The notes under the pieces: generated by a model | Databases searched by the model: none | Told to the model about the DNA's origin: nothing | What the model saw: only the letters and a program-made list of their open reading frames with translations | In this document: one piece after another, positions 50,380 through 58,478 of the stretch | Position numbering within the stretch: the first letter of the stretch is position 1 | Layout: the number at the start of each line of letters is the position of its first letter | Assembly: GCF_007989625.1 (NCBI RefSeq) | Contig: NZ_BJUK01000005.1 | Location: forward strand, 62,001-126,000 | From: Bisbaumannia pacifica | GTDB taxonomy: Bacteria > Pseudomonadota > Gammaproteobacteria > Pseudomonadales > Halomonadaceae | Direction: 5' to 3' | DNA: 64,000 bases | Translations under genes and position numbers: made by a program

Positions 50380-51237
50380 CTATCCTCGCGGATCGCCGGG
50401 TAGGTAGCGCCCGGTGACTCGCCGATAGGCCGCCGAGGTGTGCTCCCCGGGGATCCCGTCCGCACGCAGGAAGAGGCCGGGAAAGGTATTCAGCCAACGC
50501 TGCAGATGCTCCGCCTTCTGCGCCTCGGAGGCGCGCCCCCGGCGCATGGCGTATCGCGAGACCAATGGCACCGGCGCCGTGGCGCCCACCGCCGGCGCAT
50601 CGAGTGCCTCGCCATGATCCGCCCCACCTTCTCCCGGCCGCGACACCGTCGCCTCGTCCAGGTCGATCTCGCCCAGCTCGGCCAGACGGCGCAGCAGCAC
50701 CGCCGCACCGATCTGCCTGGACACTGCACTCTCCGACCAGCGCCCGTCGGCCACGTACTTGCCGCGCTCGTAGTGCACCGAGCCGCTCCACAGGTAGGGG
50801 GACAACACATGGGGGTGATAGCGGCGGTATCCCCAGCCGTTGTAGCGCTCGAGCTGATAGAGCAGCCCCGCCAGGCTCCAGTCGGTGTTCCCGCCCAGGC
50901 GTTTGAGGGCCAGGGCGTCGGCGGCGCTCTCCTCCCAGGTGAAAGGCGGCGCGCCATGCCTGGGGCGTCCCGCCGGCACCCGCACGGTACGCGCGCTCAG
51001 CGGATCGCCGTTATGCAGATGACGGCGGAAGTCGCCGCCGGACTCCAGCTGGTGTACCGCCGCCACGAAGGCCCAGGGCACCTCCTGGCGGGCGCTCACC
51101 GCCGCATAGCGGGAGCGGTCCCGGACCAGTCGCCGACAGGTCCGCTCCACCAGGGCCCGCTGCCCGGGACGAATATCGCAGCCCTCGAAGAGTCGCTCGT
51201 ATTCGCGGCGCAGGGCCACGCTCAGGGAAATCGCCAT
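50380..51237 (-). CDS. Lysozyme-like protein with C-terminal peptidoglycan-binding-like region
   Basis: 285 residues. The N-terminal domain resembles COG5526-type lysozyme-family proteins: PWAFVAAVHQLESGGDFRRHLHNGDPLSARTVRVP with a probable catalytic glutamate (Glu65), then LAGLLYQLERYNGWGYRRYHPHVLSPYLWSGS. A ~60-residue C-terminal segment (EHLQRWLNTFPGLFLRADGIPGEHTSAAYRRVTGRYLPGDP) fits a PG-binding repeat. No signal peptide is seen, so export would need a holin or other route; a phage-derived origin is possible. Confidence 0.7.
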   Translation of the reverse strand: MAISLSVALRREYERLFEGCDIRPGQRALVERTCRRLVRDRSRYAAVSARQEVPWAFVAAVHQLESGGDFRRHLHNGDPLSARTVRVPAGRPRHGAPPFTWEESAADALALKRLGGNTDWSLAGLLYQLERYNGWGYRRYHPHVLSPYLWSGSVHYERGKYVADGRWSESAVSRQIGAAVLLRRLAELGEIDLDEATVSRPGEGGADHGEALDAPAVGATAPVPLVSRYAMRRGRASEAQKAEHLQRWLNTFPGLFLRADGIPGEHTSAAYRRVTGRYLPGDPRG

Positions 51238-51321
51238 GCCGCCCTCCCCGACGCCGGGACCAGGCTCGGCGTCCTATCTCCTCAGCATAGGCGGCCCCCT
51301 CGCGAGCAGGCACGGCAGGGA

Positions 51322-51642
51322 CTACTGGCCGGCGCCGAGGGTCAGCCGCAGGGCCTGCAGCCCCTGCAACTCCAGGCGCATCTCCTCGGAGAAGAGCGGA
51401 TGGCCGATGACGCGGATATCCAGCTGGGCCTCGGCGCCCCGATAGACGAGGGTCGCGGTCACGCCGGACTCGTTGCGTAGCGGCGCCAGGGGCTCGTAGT
51501 CGATCGCCGTCACCTCCAAGCGCTCCAGGCCGTAGGCATCCAGCTGCTCCGCCACCCCCTGCTTGACCTTGACGCCATAGACGAAATAGAGCCCGCCATA
51601 GACGAGGCCCGCCACCACGATCAGGGTAAAGAGTCGGCCCAT
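51322..51642 (-). CDS. Small membrane-anchored protein, unknown
   Basis: 106 residues. One N-terminal hydrophobic helix (about 3-23) is followed by an 80-residue domain with alternating beta-like segments (LEVTAIDYEPLAPLRNESGVTATLVYRG). It has an ATCTCCTTG-complement ribosome site (AAGGAGAT) before its start. No family recognised. Confidence 0.6.
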   Translation of the reverse strand: MGRLFTLIVVAGLVYGGLYFVYGVKVKQGVAEQLDAYGLERLEVTAIDYEPLAPLRNESGVTATLVYRGAEAQLDIRVIGHPLFSEEMRLELQGLQALRLTLGAGQ

Positions 51643-51830
51643 CGGGATCTCCTTGTCAGGGCTGGCAGCGCCGGAGCATCCGGCACTCTGTGGTCAAAGA
51701 TTGGCGTCGTTCGCCGAGAAAGTCCACGCACCGCCCCGGGTTGCCTCGCCGGCAGGAAACATCGCCTGTAAGGCGGTGGGCACTTCACCGACAAAGCCCT
51801 CGTAACCTGCCAACCGATAAGGAGGTGGCC

Positions 51831-52280
51831 ATGAAAGGTACAGATTGGAGACTAGCCGTAGTCCTGATGCTCGGCCTGGCCTGGTCCATGGGGGCCGCCG
51901 CCGAGGGACGCATCTTCACCCGCGATGGCCTGGCCATCGGCGGCACGGACCCGGTGGCCTACTTCACCCAGGGGCAACCGGTGCAAGGATCGCCCGATTA
52001 TCAACTGGAGTGGCGCGATGCTACCTGGCAGTTCGCCTCCGCCGAGCACCGCGATCGCTTCCGGGCAGACCCCGAGGCCTATGCACCGCAGTACGGCGGC
52101 TGGTGCGCCTGGGCGGCGGCACGCGGCGAGGCCGCCGCGACCACTCCCGAGGCGTGGAAGATCGTCGACGACAGGCTCTATCTGAACTACAGCCGGTGGA
52201 TCCAGTGGCGCTGGGAGGCCGACATTCCCGGCCATATCGAAGCGGCCGATGAGCACTGGCCGGATATCTTCCCGCAGTGA
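51831..52280 (+). CDS. Exported YHS-domain protein
   Basis: 149 residues from ATG 51831, behind AAGGAGG; an upstream open frame is ignored. A signal peptide ends at MGAAA-EGR. The YHS-type domain GLAIGGTDPVAYFTQGQPVQG, FASAEHRDRFRADPEAYAPQYGG is complete, as in periplasmic YHS proteins thought to bind metal. It ends with an aromatic WIQWRWEADIPGHIEAADEHWP stretch. Function unknown. Confidence 0.8.
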   Translation: MKGTDWRLAVVLMLGLAWSMGAAAEGRIFTRDGLAIGGTDPVAYFTQGQPVQGSPDYQLEWRDATWQFASAEHRDRFRADPEAYAPQYGGWCAWAAARGEAAATTPEAWKIVDDRLYLNYSRWIQWRWEADIPGHIEAADEHWPDIFPQ

Positions 52281-52455
52281 GCCCCGGCAAGAGGGCAGGG
52301 CCAGATCACGCAGTGACGCCGGGACGAAGGCCTGCGCGTGGTAGGCGCGTATTATTCGATTGAGCCTGCCGCCATCTCTCAGGCAAGATGACCCTAGGAA
52401 CACCACGAGCACGACAAGGACGAACACGCCACGGCATAACGCTGGAGGAGCCCTG

Positions 52456-52791
52456 ATGCAACCGCTGAGCTACTACTACTACAACGTGCTGGAAGGCCTG
52501 GAAAAACCCTGCGATGTGCCGTCGATCGAGCTGCAAGAAGGCTACGACACCCTCTATCGGCACGGTGGGCGCATCGAGATCGACCTGATCCGCAAGGCCG
52601 AGGAAGGCAACGCCAAGGGCGACCCCTACCACTGGTATGAGGCCCTGGACGACGAGCAGCGGGGAAAACTGCATAAGGCGCTGGGCGACAACGACCCGGC
52701 CAAGATCCTCAAGGTCATGCAGCGCAATGGTTACGCCAGCGTGCTCTACCATCACGCCTGGGAACACTTCCGCACCGCCGCGGCCGAGTAG
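52456..52791 (+). CDS. Conserved hypothetical, Tyr-rich start; 3' end duplicated downstream
   Basis: 111 residues from ATG 52456, behind GGAGGAG. It begins MQPLSYYYYNVLEGLEKPCD and ends HAWEHFRTAAAE. It is acidic and soluble, with no recognised domain. The last ~30 codons together with the hairpin that follows are repeated at 54169-54303 on the far side of the hydrolase/OsmC gene, where the copy has lost its stop codon and its frame. Confidence 0.65.
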   Translation: MQPLSYYYYNVLEGLEKPCDVPSIELQEGYDTLYRHGGRIEIDLIRKAEEGNAKGDPYHWYEALDDEQRGKLHKALGDNDPAKILKVMQRNGYASVLYHHAWEHFRTAAAE

Positions 52792-52844
52792 CCCCATCCC
52801 ATCACGCCAAGGGCCCGCGAGAAATCGCGGGCCCTTGGCGTTGG
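52704..52844 (+). repeat. Direct repeat, copy 1 (3' end of the hypothetical gene plus hairpin)
   Basis: 141 bases, the functional copy. It covers the last codons of the hypothetical gene and the hairpin CCAAGGGCCCGCGA-GAAA-TCGCGGGCCCTTGG (52807-52838). It matches 54169-54303 at all but about nine positions plus one 6-base gap. Confidence 0.9.
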
Positions 52845-52872
52845 ATTGTCGAGGACACTCCCCGGTTGGCGA

Positions 52873-54081
52873 TTATTCGACCAGGTCGGTGCGCACCTCC
52901 AGCGTGGCGTGGAGCGTCTTGTGGACGGGGCACCTATCGGCTATCTGCAAGAGCCGCTTCCGCTGTCCCTCATCGAGGTCGCCGACGAGCTCGATCTCGC
53001 GATAAATCACCTCGATCTTCGCCCCTTCGTTTTCCGGGTCTTCGCAGTCCTTGATGTATTCATGCTCATGACGAAGCCTTACCACGACATCTTTCAGCGC
53101 CATCGACTTATGATTGGCATACATCCGCAGCGTCATGACCGTGCATGAACCCAAGGCAGCCAGCAGATGCTCGTATGGGTCTGGCCCCATGTTGTCACCG
53201 CCAACACTCCTCGGCTCATCCGCCAGCCAGTAATGGCTGTCACTGCTGACGTGCAGGGTAAACTTGTGGTTCTTTTCCGATACCATCACCTGACCGGGGC
53301 TTGTGTCTTGCTTGTGAGCGTCCGATGGCGTCAAGTTCAGGTAACGCCCCGCCCAGCCGGCAATCACCTCCGCCACATAGGAAGAATCTTCTTTCTTGGT
53401 CAGGAGATGATCCGCCGTGTCCAGACTGACAAAGCTCTTCGGATGCCTGGCAGCGCGATAGATCTTCTCGGCCTCACTGATATCGACCGTGGTATCCAGC
53501 GGCGAGTGGCATACCAGCAGCGCCTTATTTAGACGTGAGATATCCTGGTCAGAATAAGTGTCTAGGTCGTCAAGAAATTGCTTCTTTATTGTGAATTTTC
53601 GAAGCCCCAGGGTGACCTCGGCTTCACCATCACGACGGATATCATCCATGGAAGCAGAAAAATTATGCCTCACGTGATCGGCTCGAAAAGGCGCACCAAT
53701 TGTCACAATGGCCTTGACGCTGGGCAGCCGGCCGGCCATGGCTAGCATCGCGGCCCCACCCAGGCTATGGCCGATCAGAAACTCCGGAGCCGAGAAATTC
53801 TCTTCCAGATACCCTGCCGCACTTAACAGGTCCTGAATATTCGAGGAAAAATTGGAGTTGGAGAAATCACCATCGCTATTACCCAGCCCCGTAAAATCAA
53901 ACCTTAGAACGGCAATCCCCTTGGCTGTCAGGGTCCTAGAGATACGTGAAGCGGCGGCGACATCCTTTCCGCAGGTAAAGCAGTGAGCAAAGATACCATA
54001 GCTTGAGACCCGAGACTCTGGCATCTCCATCAAGCCAGCAAGGGTGACCCCATTGCTCTGGAATTCTACTTTTTTCCGCAT
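52873..54081 (-). CDS. Bifunctional alpha/beta hydrolase - OsmC family protein
   Basis: 402 residues from ATG 54079-54081, with a strong GGAGGAAGG ribosome site. Residues ~1-255 form an alpha/beta hydrolase with nucleophile elbow GHSLGG (Ser106) and HCFTCGKD near the oxyanion region. Residues ~270-402 form an OsmC domain with the two redox cysteines ([24 protein letters not shown]) used to reduce organic hydroperoxides. This fusion is a known family. The gene is visibly richer in A+T than all its neighbours and lies between direct repeats, so recent acquisition is likely. Confidence 0.88.
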   Translation of the reverse strand: MRKKVEFQSNGVTLAGLMEMPESRVSSYGIFAHCFTCGKDVAAASRISRTLTAKGIAVLRFDFTGLGNSDGDFSNSNFSSNIQDLLSAAGYLEENFSAPEFLIGHSLGGAAMLAMAGRLPSVKAIVTIGAPFRADHVRHNFSASMDDIRRDGEAEVTLGLRKFTIKKQFLDDLDTYSDQDISRLNKALLVCHSPLDTTVDISEAEKIYRAARHPKSFVSLDTADHLLTKKEDSSYVAEVIAGWAGRYLNLTPSDAHKQDTSPGQVMVSEKNHKFTLHVSSDSHYWLADEPRSVGGDNMGPDPYEHLLAALGSCTVMTLRMYANHKSMALKDVVVRLRHEHEYIKDCEDPENEGAKIEVIYREIELVGDLDEGQRKRLLQIADRCPVHKTLHATLEVRTDLVE

Positions 54082-54168
54082 CACACCTTCCTCCGTATCT
54101 CGTTCACACCAGCCTAGTGCCCTAGGTCGCGCATGGTAAGCCCAGTAGTTGGATTTTATTGTCACCAG

Positions 54169-54303
54169 GATCCTCATGGTCATGCAGCGCAACGGTTACG
54201 CCAGCGCGCCCTACCATCGCGCCTGGAAACATTTCCGCACCGCCGCGGCCGCCCCCCCCATCACGCCAAGGGCCCGCGAGAGATCGCGGGCCCTTGGCGT
54301 TGG
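54169..54303 (+). repeat. Direct repeat, copy 2
   Basis: 135 bases matching 52704-52844. It has lost the GAG-TAG end of the gene through a 6-base deletion and carries scattered substitutions, so it is a decayed copy. The hairpin arms are intact (54265-54297). Confidence 0.9.
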
Positions 54304-54360
54304 GTGCTTCGCACCTAGGCATACATTCCAGGGTAGGCGCTCGGCGCCTACCGGGCCGCC

Positions 54361-54801
54361 CTATTCCCCCTTCTCCACACACTCGCCCAGCCGTTCGCGT
54401 AGCTGCGCCTCCTGCTCACGCAGCTCCGGGGTGAACGCCTCGCCGAAGTCCTCGGCCTCGAAGACCCGACGAATTTCGATCTCCGCCTCGCTGCCGGGCA
54501 TGGGGTGGGGGCAGCGCTTGACCCACTCGATGGCCTCGTCCATGGATGCCACCTGCCAAAGCCAGTAGCCGGCGATCAGTTCCTTGGTCTCGGCGAAGGG
54601 GCCATCGGTGACCAGGCGCTCCTCGCCCCTGAAGCGCACCCGCGTCCCCTCGCTGCTCGGCCACAGGCCCTCCCCGGCCAACAGGATACCGGCCTCGACC
54701 AGGGCCTCATTGTACTTGCCCATCGCCTCCAGCAACTCCTGGCTCGGCAGCTTGCCGGCCTCCGAGTCCTGGCTGGCCTTCACCAGAATCATAAAACGCA
54801 T
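54361..54801 (-). CDS. YCII-related (DGPF domain) protein
   Basis: 146 residues. MRFMILVKASQDSEAGKLPSQELLEAMGKYNEALVEAGILLAGEGL and VTDGPFAETKELIAGYWLW are the DGPF/YCII hallmarks of a ferredoxin-like dimer. Relatives often accompany sigma-70-like ECF factors, but none is present here. A longer acidic tail (TPELREQEAQLRERLGECVEKGE) follows. Function unknown. Confidence 0.82.
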   Translation of the reverse strand: MRFMILVKASQDSEAGKLPSQELLEAMGKYNEALVEAGILLAGEGLWPSSEGTRVRFRGEERLVTDGPFAETKELIAGYWLWQVASMDEAIEWVKRCPHPMPGSEAEIEIRRVFEAEDFGEAFTPELREQEAQLRERLGECVEKGE

Positions 54802-54894
54802 CGCTCACCCTCCCGACCGGTTGATCTATGGGGTATCGAATGAGGCGGCGGCGAATCGACGGCCACAAGGTGATGGTGCTGCCGACCGGCCGGT

Positions 54895-55521
54895 TCAAGC
54901 CGACTCGGACTTCCTGGCCACGAGAAACAGCGACGACCGCTGCGGCTGCCACTCGAAGTCGATAACGAAGCCCGCATCCCCCAGCAGGGCCAGCAGTTGC
55001 GGCTTGTCGAGGCGACTCACATGGGGAGCCAGCCCCAGGAACTGCATCAGCGGAATCAGCAAGCGCCAGTGGGGCTTCACCTCGGCGATCAGCGCGGTGC
55101 TGGAGACGAAGACCCCGCCCGGCTTCAGCAGGTCGGCGACCCGGGCGATGGCCCCCTCCACATCTTCCAGCAGGTGGAGGACATTGAGCCCCAGTACGGC
55201 ATCGAAGCCCTGCGCCTCCTCCTCCAGGCTATCCAGGGTGCCTCGCTGGAAACGGATATTTTCGACACCGGCCTCCCGCGCCCGCTGCTCGGCGATCGCC
55301 AGCATCTCCCCCGAGATATCGATGGCGAGAATCTCCCCGACGTGGGGCGCATGGGTAATGGCGGTACTGCCGGTGCCGCACCCGAACTCCAGGACCCGCC
55401 AGCCGGGCCGCAGGTACTCCTGCGTCACCGCCAGCTTCTTCCGGTAGCTCTCCTGATCCTTCACCGGGCTCCTGGCATAGCGCCGCGCGGCCCTGTCCCA
55501 AAAACTCTGTGCACTCTTCAA
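54895..55521 (-). CDS. Class I SAM-dependent methyltransferase
   Basis: 208 residues. Motif I VLEFGCGTGSTA, motif II acidic residue in ILAIDISGEML, and FDAVLGLNVLHLLED are seen; the whole is the methyltransferase-11 type. It starts FWDRAARRYARSPVKDQESYRKKL. The substrate, possibly a lipid or small metabolite, is unknown. Confidence 0.82.
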   Translation of the reverse strand: MKSAQSFWDRAARRYARSPVKDQESYRKKLAVTQEYLRPGWRVLEFGCGTGSTAITHAPHVGEILAIDISGEMLAIAEQRAREAGVENIRFQRGTLDSLEEEAQGFDAVLGLNVLHLLEDVEGAIARVADLLKPGGVFVSSTALIAEVKPHWRLLIPLMQFLGLAPHVSRLDKPQLLALLGDAGFVIDFEWQPQRSSLFLVARKSESA

Positions 55522-55841
55522 CTCACTGCTCCCTGTCGGCTATTGCTGCTACCCCTGATTAGCCCGACCCAATGGCATGCTAAGCCTCCCTAGCCGGGCT
55601 TCTGATTTATGGGGGGAGCGCCCAAGGACATATCATAGAGGCTTGTGGTGGTACATCCTCGATGACTCGTCCTCGGTCACTCCGGACGTAGACGAGGTGT
55701 TTCTACAGCCTCAACAGGCACTAAGCGGCGCCTCCTAAATAAAGATAACTTCGGCCTGCCCAGTCGGATCTTGATCCGGGGTGGACCCGATCAATTCGGC
55801 GACTACACAACGACGCGGGCAACGCGGTTAGCGCCGTGTCC
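55522..55841. other. Intergenic region before the heme-protein cluster
   Basis: 320 bases without a convincing gene. It is slightly lower in G+C than its flanks and contains the small palindrome CGGATCTTGATCCG. It might be decayed mobile-element DNA, but no inverted terminal repeats or transposase remnant could be identified. No terminator with a T run follows the fusion gene end at 55842. Confidence 0.3.
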
Positions 55842-58475
55842 TTAGGGTTTGAAGTGCTCCTCGCCGTTGATGCGCTGGCGCAGCCGCGAGGTCTCGGAGT
55901 AGATCAATTTGCGGGCGCGGTTCTGGTTGCCCAGGGGGCGGTGCTCGGGTAGGGCGTGCCAGGGGTTGATGGTGAGCTCCCGGGCCAGGCGCTTGCGGGC
56001 TTGGGTATCGAACTCCTGGCGCGGGAGGCGCAGTCGGGCCACGGGGATCTCCTCGGAGGTCCAGATGATCGAGGCGTCTTCGATGGGCATGGTCACCGGG
56101 TCCTCCTGGAACTGGATGCGCAGCTCGAAGACCACCTCCGCCTCCTCGCCCAGGGTGTCGACCATGGCTCGGCGCAGGTAGTCGTCCGGGGCGGGCAACG
56201 GCACCTTGGAGCGGCGCTCGAGCAGCGGCACGAAGCGGTACTTGATCGCTCGCCCCTTGCCATAGAGGTAGGGCACGCAGCTCCAGTAGCCGACCTCGAA
56301 GGGGCTACCGTGGGCCTTGGCGTGCAGGGCCTGGAGCAGCATATCGGCGTAGTGGGAATCGAAGGGGTTGAGGAAGTACCAGACCGGCATGCCGGCGCCG
56401 ATCAGGCGCTGCAGCTTGGCGTTCTCGTAGACGTCCGGGGTGGTGAAGGTGGGGGCGCTGATCCCTGAAAAGTCCTGGGTATGGGCCTCGTCGTCGAGCA
56501 GCGTCTCCCCGGGCACGCCGAGCACCTTGACGCCCAGGCTCAGCACGCCGTTATCGCGCATGTCCGGCACCACCCTAGGGCCGGGGCCACCGAAACGCGC
56601 CCAGGCCTCGAAGGCGCGCGGTTCGCGGAACAGGCCGACGCGCAGGGGCTCGGGCAGTTCCAGCACCTCGAACTGGGCCTTTAACAGGCCATGGGTCTTG
56701 GTGTTGCCGGCCCGCTCGGCGGTGCCGTGGCGGTAGGTGCGCAGCAGGAACTCGCTCATCTGTTCGGTGATGCGCCGGGCCACCTCCGCCTCGCCGGCCA
56801 GCTCGCGCTCCTCGGCAAGCCCCAGGTCGGCATCGATGGCGTAGTGGCGCCGGCGCCATCGCAGCCAGGCCTGGAGGGCATCGGTCAGCGGCCATTGCAG
56901 GAGGCGGTCGACGCCGTTGCGCAGCCGGGTGGCCCGCCGCGACAGGGCCAGGCCGCGCTCCAGGGCATCGTTGATGGCGCGCCCGCCGCGCAACCACCAG
57001 GTATCCGGCAACAATACCGCCGGCGGCGCCGGGGCACTGGGCTCGGTGGTCAGCCCCCGGGGCGGGGCGGCCAGGTAGCGCAGCGCCCGCAACCCGGGCA
57101 AGAAGAAGTAGCCGCCGCCGCGCACCCTGACGAAGCGCGGCAGGCCTTGATAGCGGCAGCGCACCGGCTCCTCGGGCACGCTAAAGGCGTCGCCGCCCTT
57201 GTCCCCCGCGCCACGGCTGCCCACCAGCGGGTCGCTCTCGCCTCGCAGACCGGCGAAGTTGGCGTTCTCGAGCCAGGTGTGCTGCACGAACTCGAACTGG
57301 CGGCTCGGCTCGGCATTGAAGCAGAGGAAGTGCAGGCCACGCTCGACGCCGTCGTCGCCGGCGGCCAGCAGGGCCTCCGGGTCGAGCCCTTCGGCCAGCG
57401 GCGGGCCATAGGGGCGGCCGCGGCGCAATAGCCGGTGGCGATGGTTGATGGCCAGCGACGCCTCGGTACCGGGCCGGGGCGGCAGCATATCGCGAGGATT
57501 GGCGCGACGGATATGCGCACCCAGGGGGCAGCGCAGGCCATCGGGGTCCTCCTGGTGATAACCGAAGTCGTTGTCCGGCCCGGCCCCGCTGGGCCGCCGC
57601 GGCGCACGGATCAGCGACTCGCCGTCGGGCCAGCGACCCACCAGCTTGGCGGCCAGGGCCAGGCGTGCCTCCGGCGTCGGGGCCTGGTCGGCGAGCCAGC
57701 CCCAGAAGCCGGCCACGTCCTGGCTCAGTTGGCGAAACACCAGGTAGCTGCCGTTGCGGCCGAAGTCGCGCAGGTCGCTGTCCTCCACCACCTCGGGCAG
57801 CAGGCCCGCCGGGTCCTCGATGGGGTCGACCAGCGGGCGCAGGGTCAGCTGGTCGCGGGCATTGGGGTAGCCGAGCACGAACTCCCCCAGGGCGACCCGT
57901 TGGCGCGCGTCACGACTGGTGCTGACGCCGGCCAGCTTGGGGTCGGAGATGCCGTCGCGGAAGCCGAAGTGCTCCCGCCCGTCGGGCAGGCTACGGCTAG
58001 TCAGGGCGCTTACCACGCGAATGCCGGCGGCACCCAGGGCCGCCCACTCGCTAGCCAGCCGGGTCTCCATCTCTCCGGGGGTGGCGGCGTAGAGCATCAG
58101 CAGCGCGTGCAGCGGCTCGCCGTCGGGGCCGCCCCACTGCCAGTGCTCGGGGGCACTGCCGCCGGTATCGCCGAGGAGGCGACTGCGCCGCGCGGAGCCC
58201 GCCATGCCCTCACGGAACTCCCGGGCGAAGCCCTTCAAGGCCTGCCAGGAGAGCCCCAGGTGTTCGAGGCCCGTCCAAGTGAAGGCCAGGTGCAGGCGGC
58301 TGCCGCCCTGGGGGCGGCCCGCCGCAGCGGCCTCGATGCGTGGTAGCGCCTCCCCCAGCCAGGCACGGGCGGCCGCGGCCTCGCCGAAGGTCAGCAGCAG
58401 GAAACGCGCCTCGGGCAGGCCGGCGTAGCCGCTGAGCAGGATGCCCTGGATATCCTCGAACTCGAGTTCCGCCAT
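55842..58475 (-). CDS. Dyp-type peroxidase fused to a catalase-like heme domain
   Basis: 877 residues, no signal peptide. Residues ~1-475 are a dye-decolourising peroxidase: FEDIQGILLSGY at the start, GFRDG (171-175, Asp174), proximal histidine 321 (LGAHIRRANPRD) and LHFLCFNAEPSRQFEFVQ. After a Pro-rich linker and a helical ~100-residue stretch, residues ~585-877 are catalase-like (y4iL/SrpA type): distal histidine 595 in KTHGLLKAQFEV, and the heme-tyrosine motif R-x3-Y (Arg855, Tyr859) near NPWHALPEHRPLG. Either part alone is typical; the fusion is not familiar to me. It lies three bases after the upstream membrane-protein gene. Confidence 0.85.
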   Translation of the reverse strand: MAELEFEDIQGILLSGYAGLPEARFLLLTFGEAAAARAWLGEALPRIEAAAAGRPQGGSRLHLAFTWTGLEHLGLSWQALKGFAREFREGMAGSARRSRLLGDTGGSAPEHWQWGGPDGEPLHALLMLYAATPGEMETRLASEWAALGAAGIRVVSALTSRSLPDGREHFGFRDGISDPKLAGVSTSRDARQRVALGEFVLGYPNARDQLTLRPLVDPIEDPAGLLPEVVEDSDLRDFGRNGSYLVFRQLSQDVAGFWGWLADQAPTPEARLALAAKLVGRWPDGESLIRAPRRPSGAGPDNDFGYHQEDPDGLRCPLGAHIRRANPRDMLPPRPGTEASLAINHRHRLLRRGRPYGPPLAEGLDPEALLAAGDDGVERGLHFLCFNAEPSRQFEFVQHTWLENANFAGLRGESDPLVGSRGAGDKGGDAFSVPEEPVRCRYQGLPRFVRVRGGGYFFLPGLRALRYLAAPPRGLTTEPSAPAPPAVLLPDTWWLRGGRAINDALERGLALSRRATRLRNGVDRLLQWPLTDALQAWLRWRRRHYAIDADLGLAEERELAGEAEVARRITEQMSEFLLRTYRHGTAERAGNTKTHGLLKAQFEVLELPEPLRVGLFREPRAFEAWARFGGPGPRVVPDMRDNGVLSLGVKVLGVPGETLLDDEAHTQDFSGISAPTFTTPDVYENAKLQRLIGAGMPVWYFLNPFDSHYADMLLQALHAKAHGSPFEVGYWSCVPYLYGKGRAIKYRFVPLLERRSKVPLPAPDDYLRRAMVDTLGEEAEVVFELRIQFQEDPVTMPIEDASIIWTSEEIPVARLRLPRQEFDTQARKRLARELTINPWHALPEHRPLGNQNRARKLIYSETSRLRQRINGEEHFKP

Positions 58476-58478
58476 GGG

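Noticed and set aside
55522-55841. Insertion-sequence remnant
   Set aside because: Slightly different composition and a small palindrome are not enough. No terminal repeats, target duplication or transposase fragment could be recognised.
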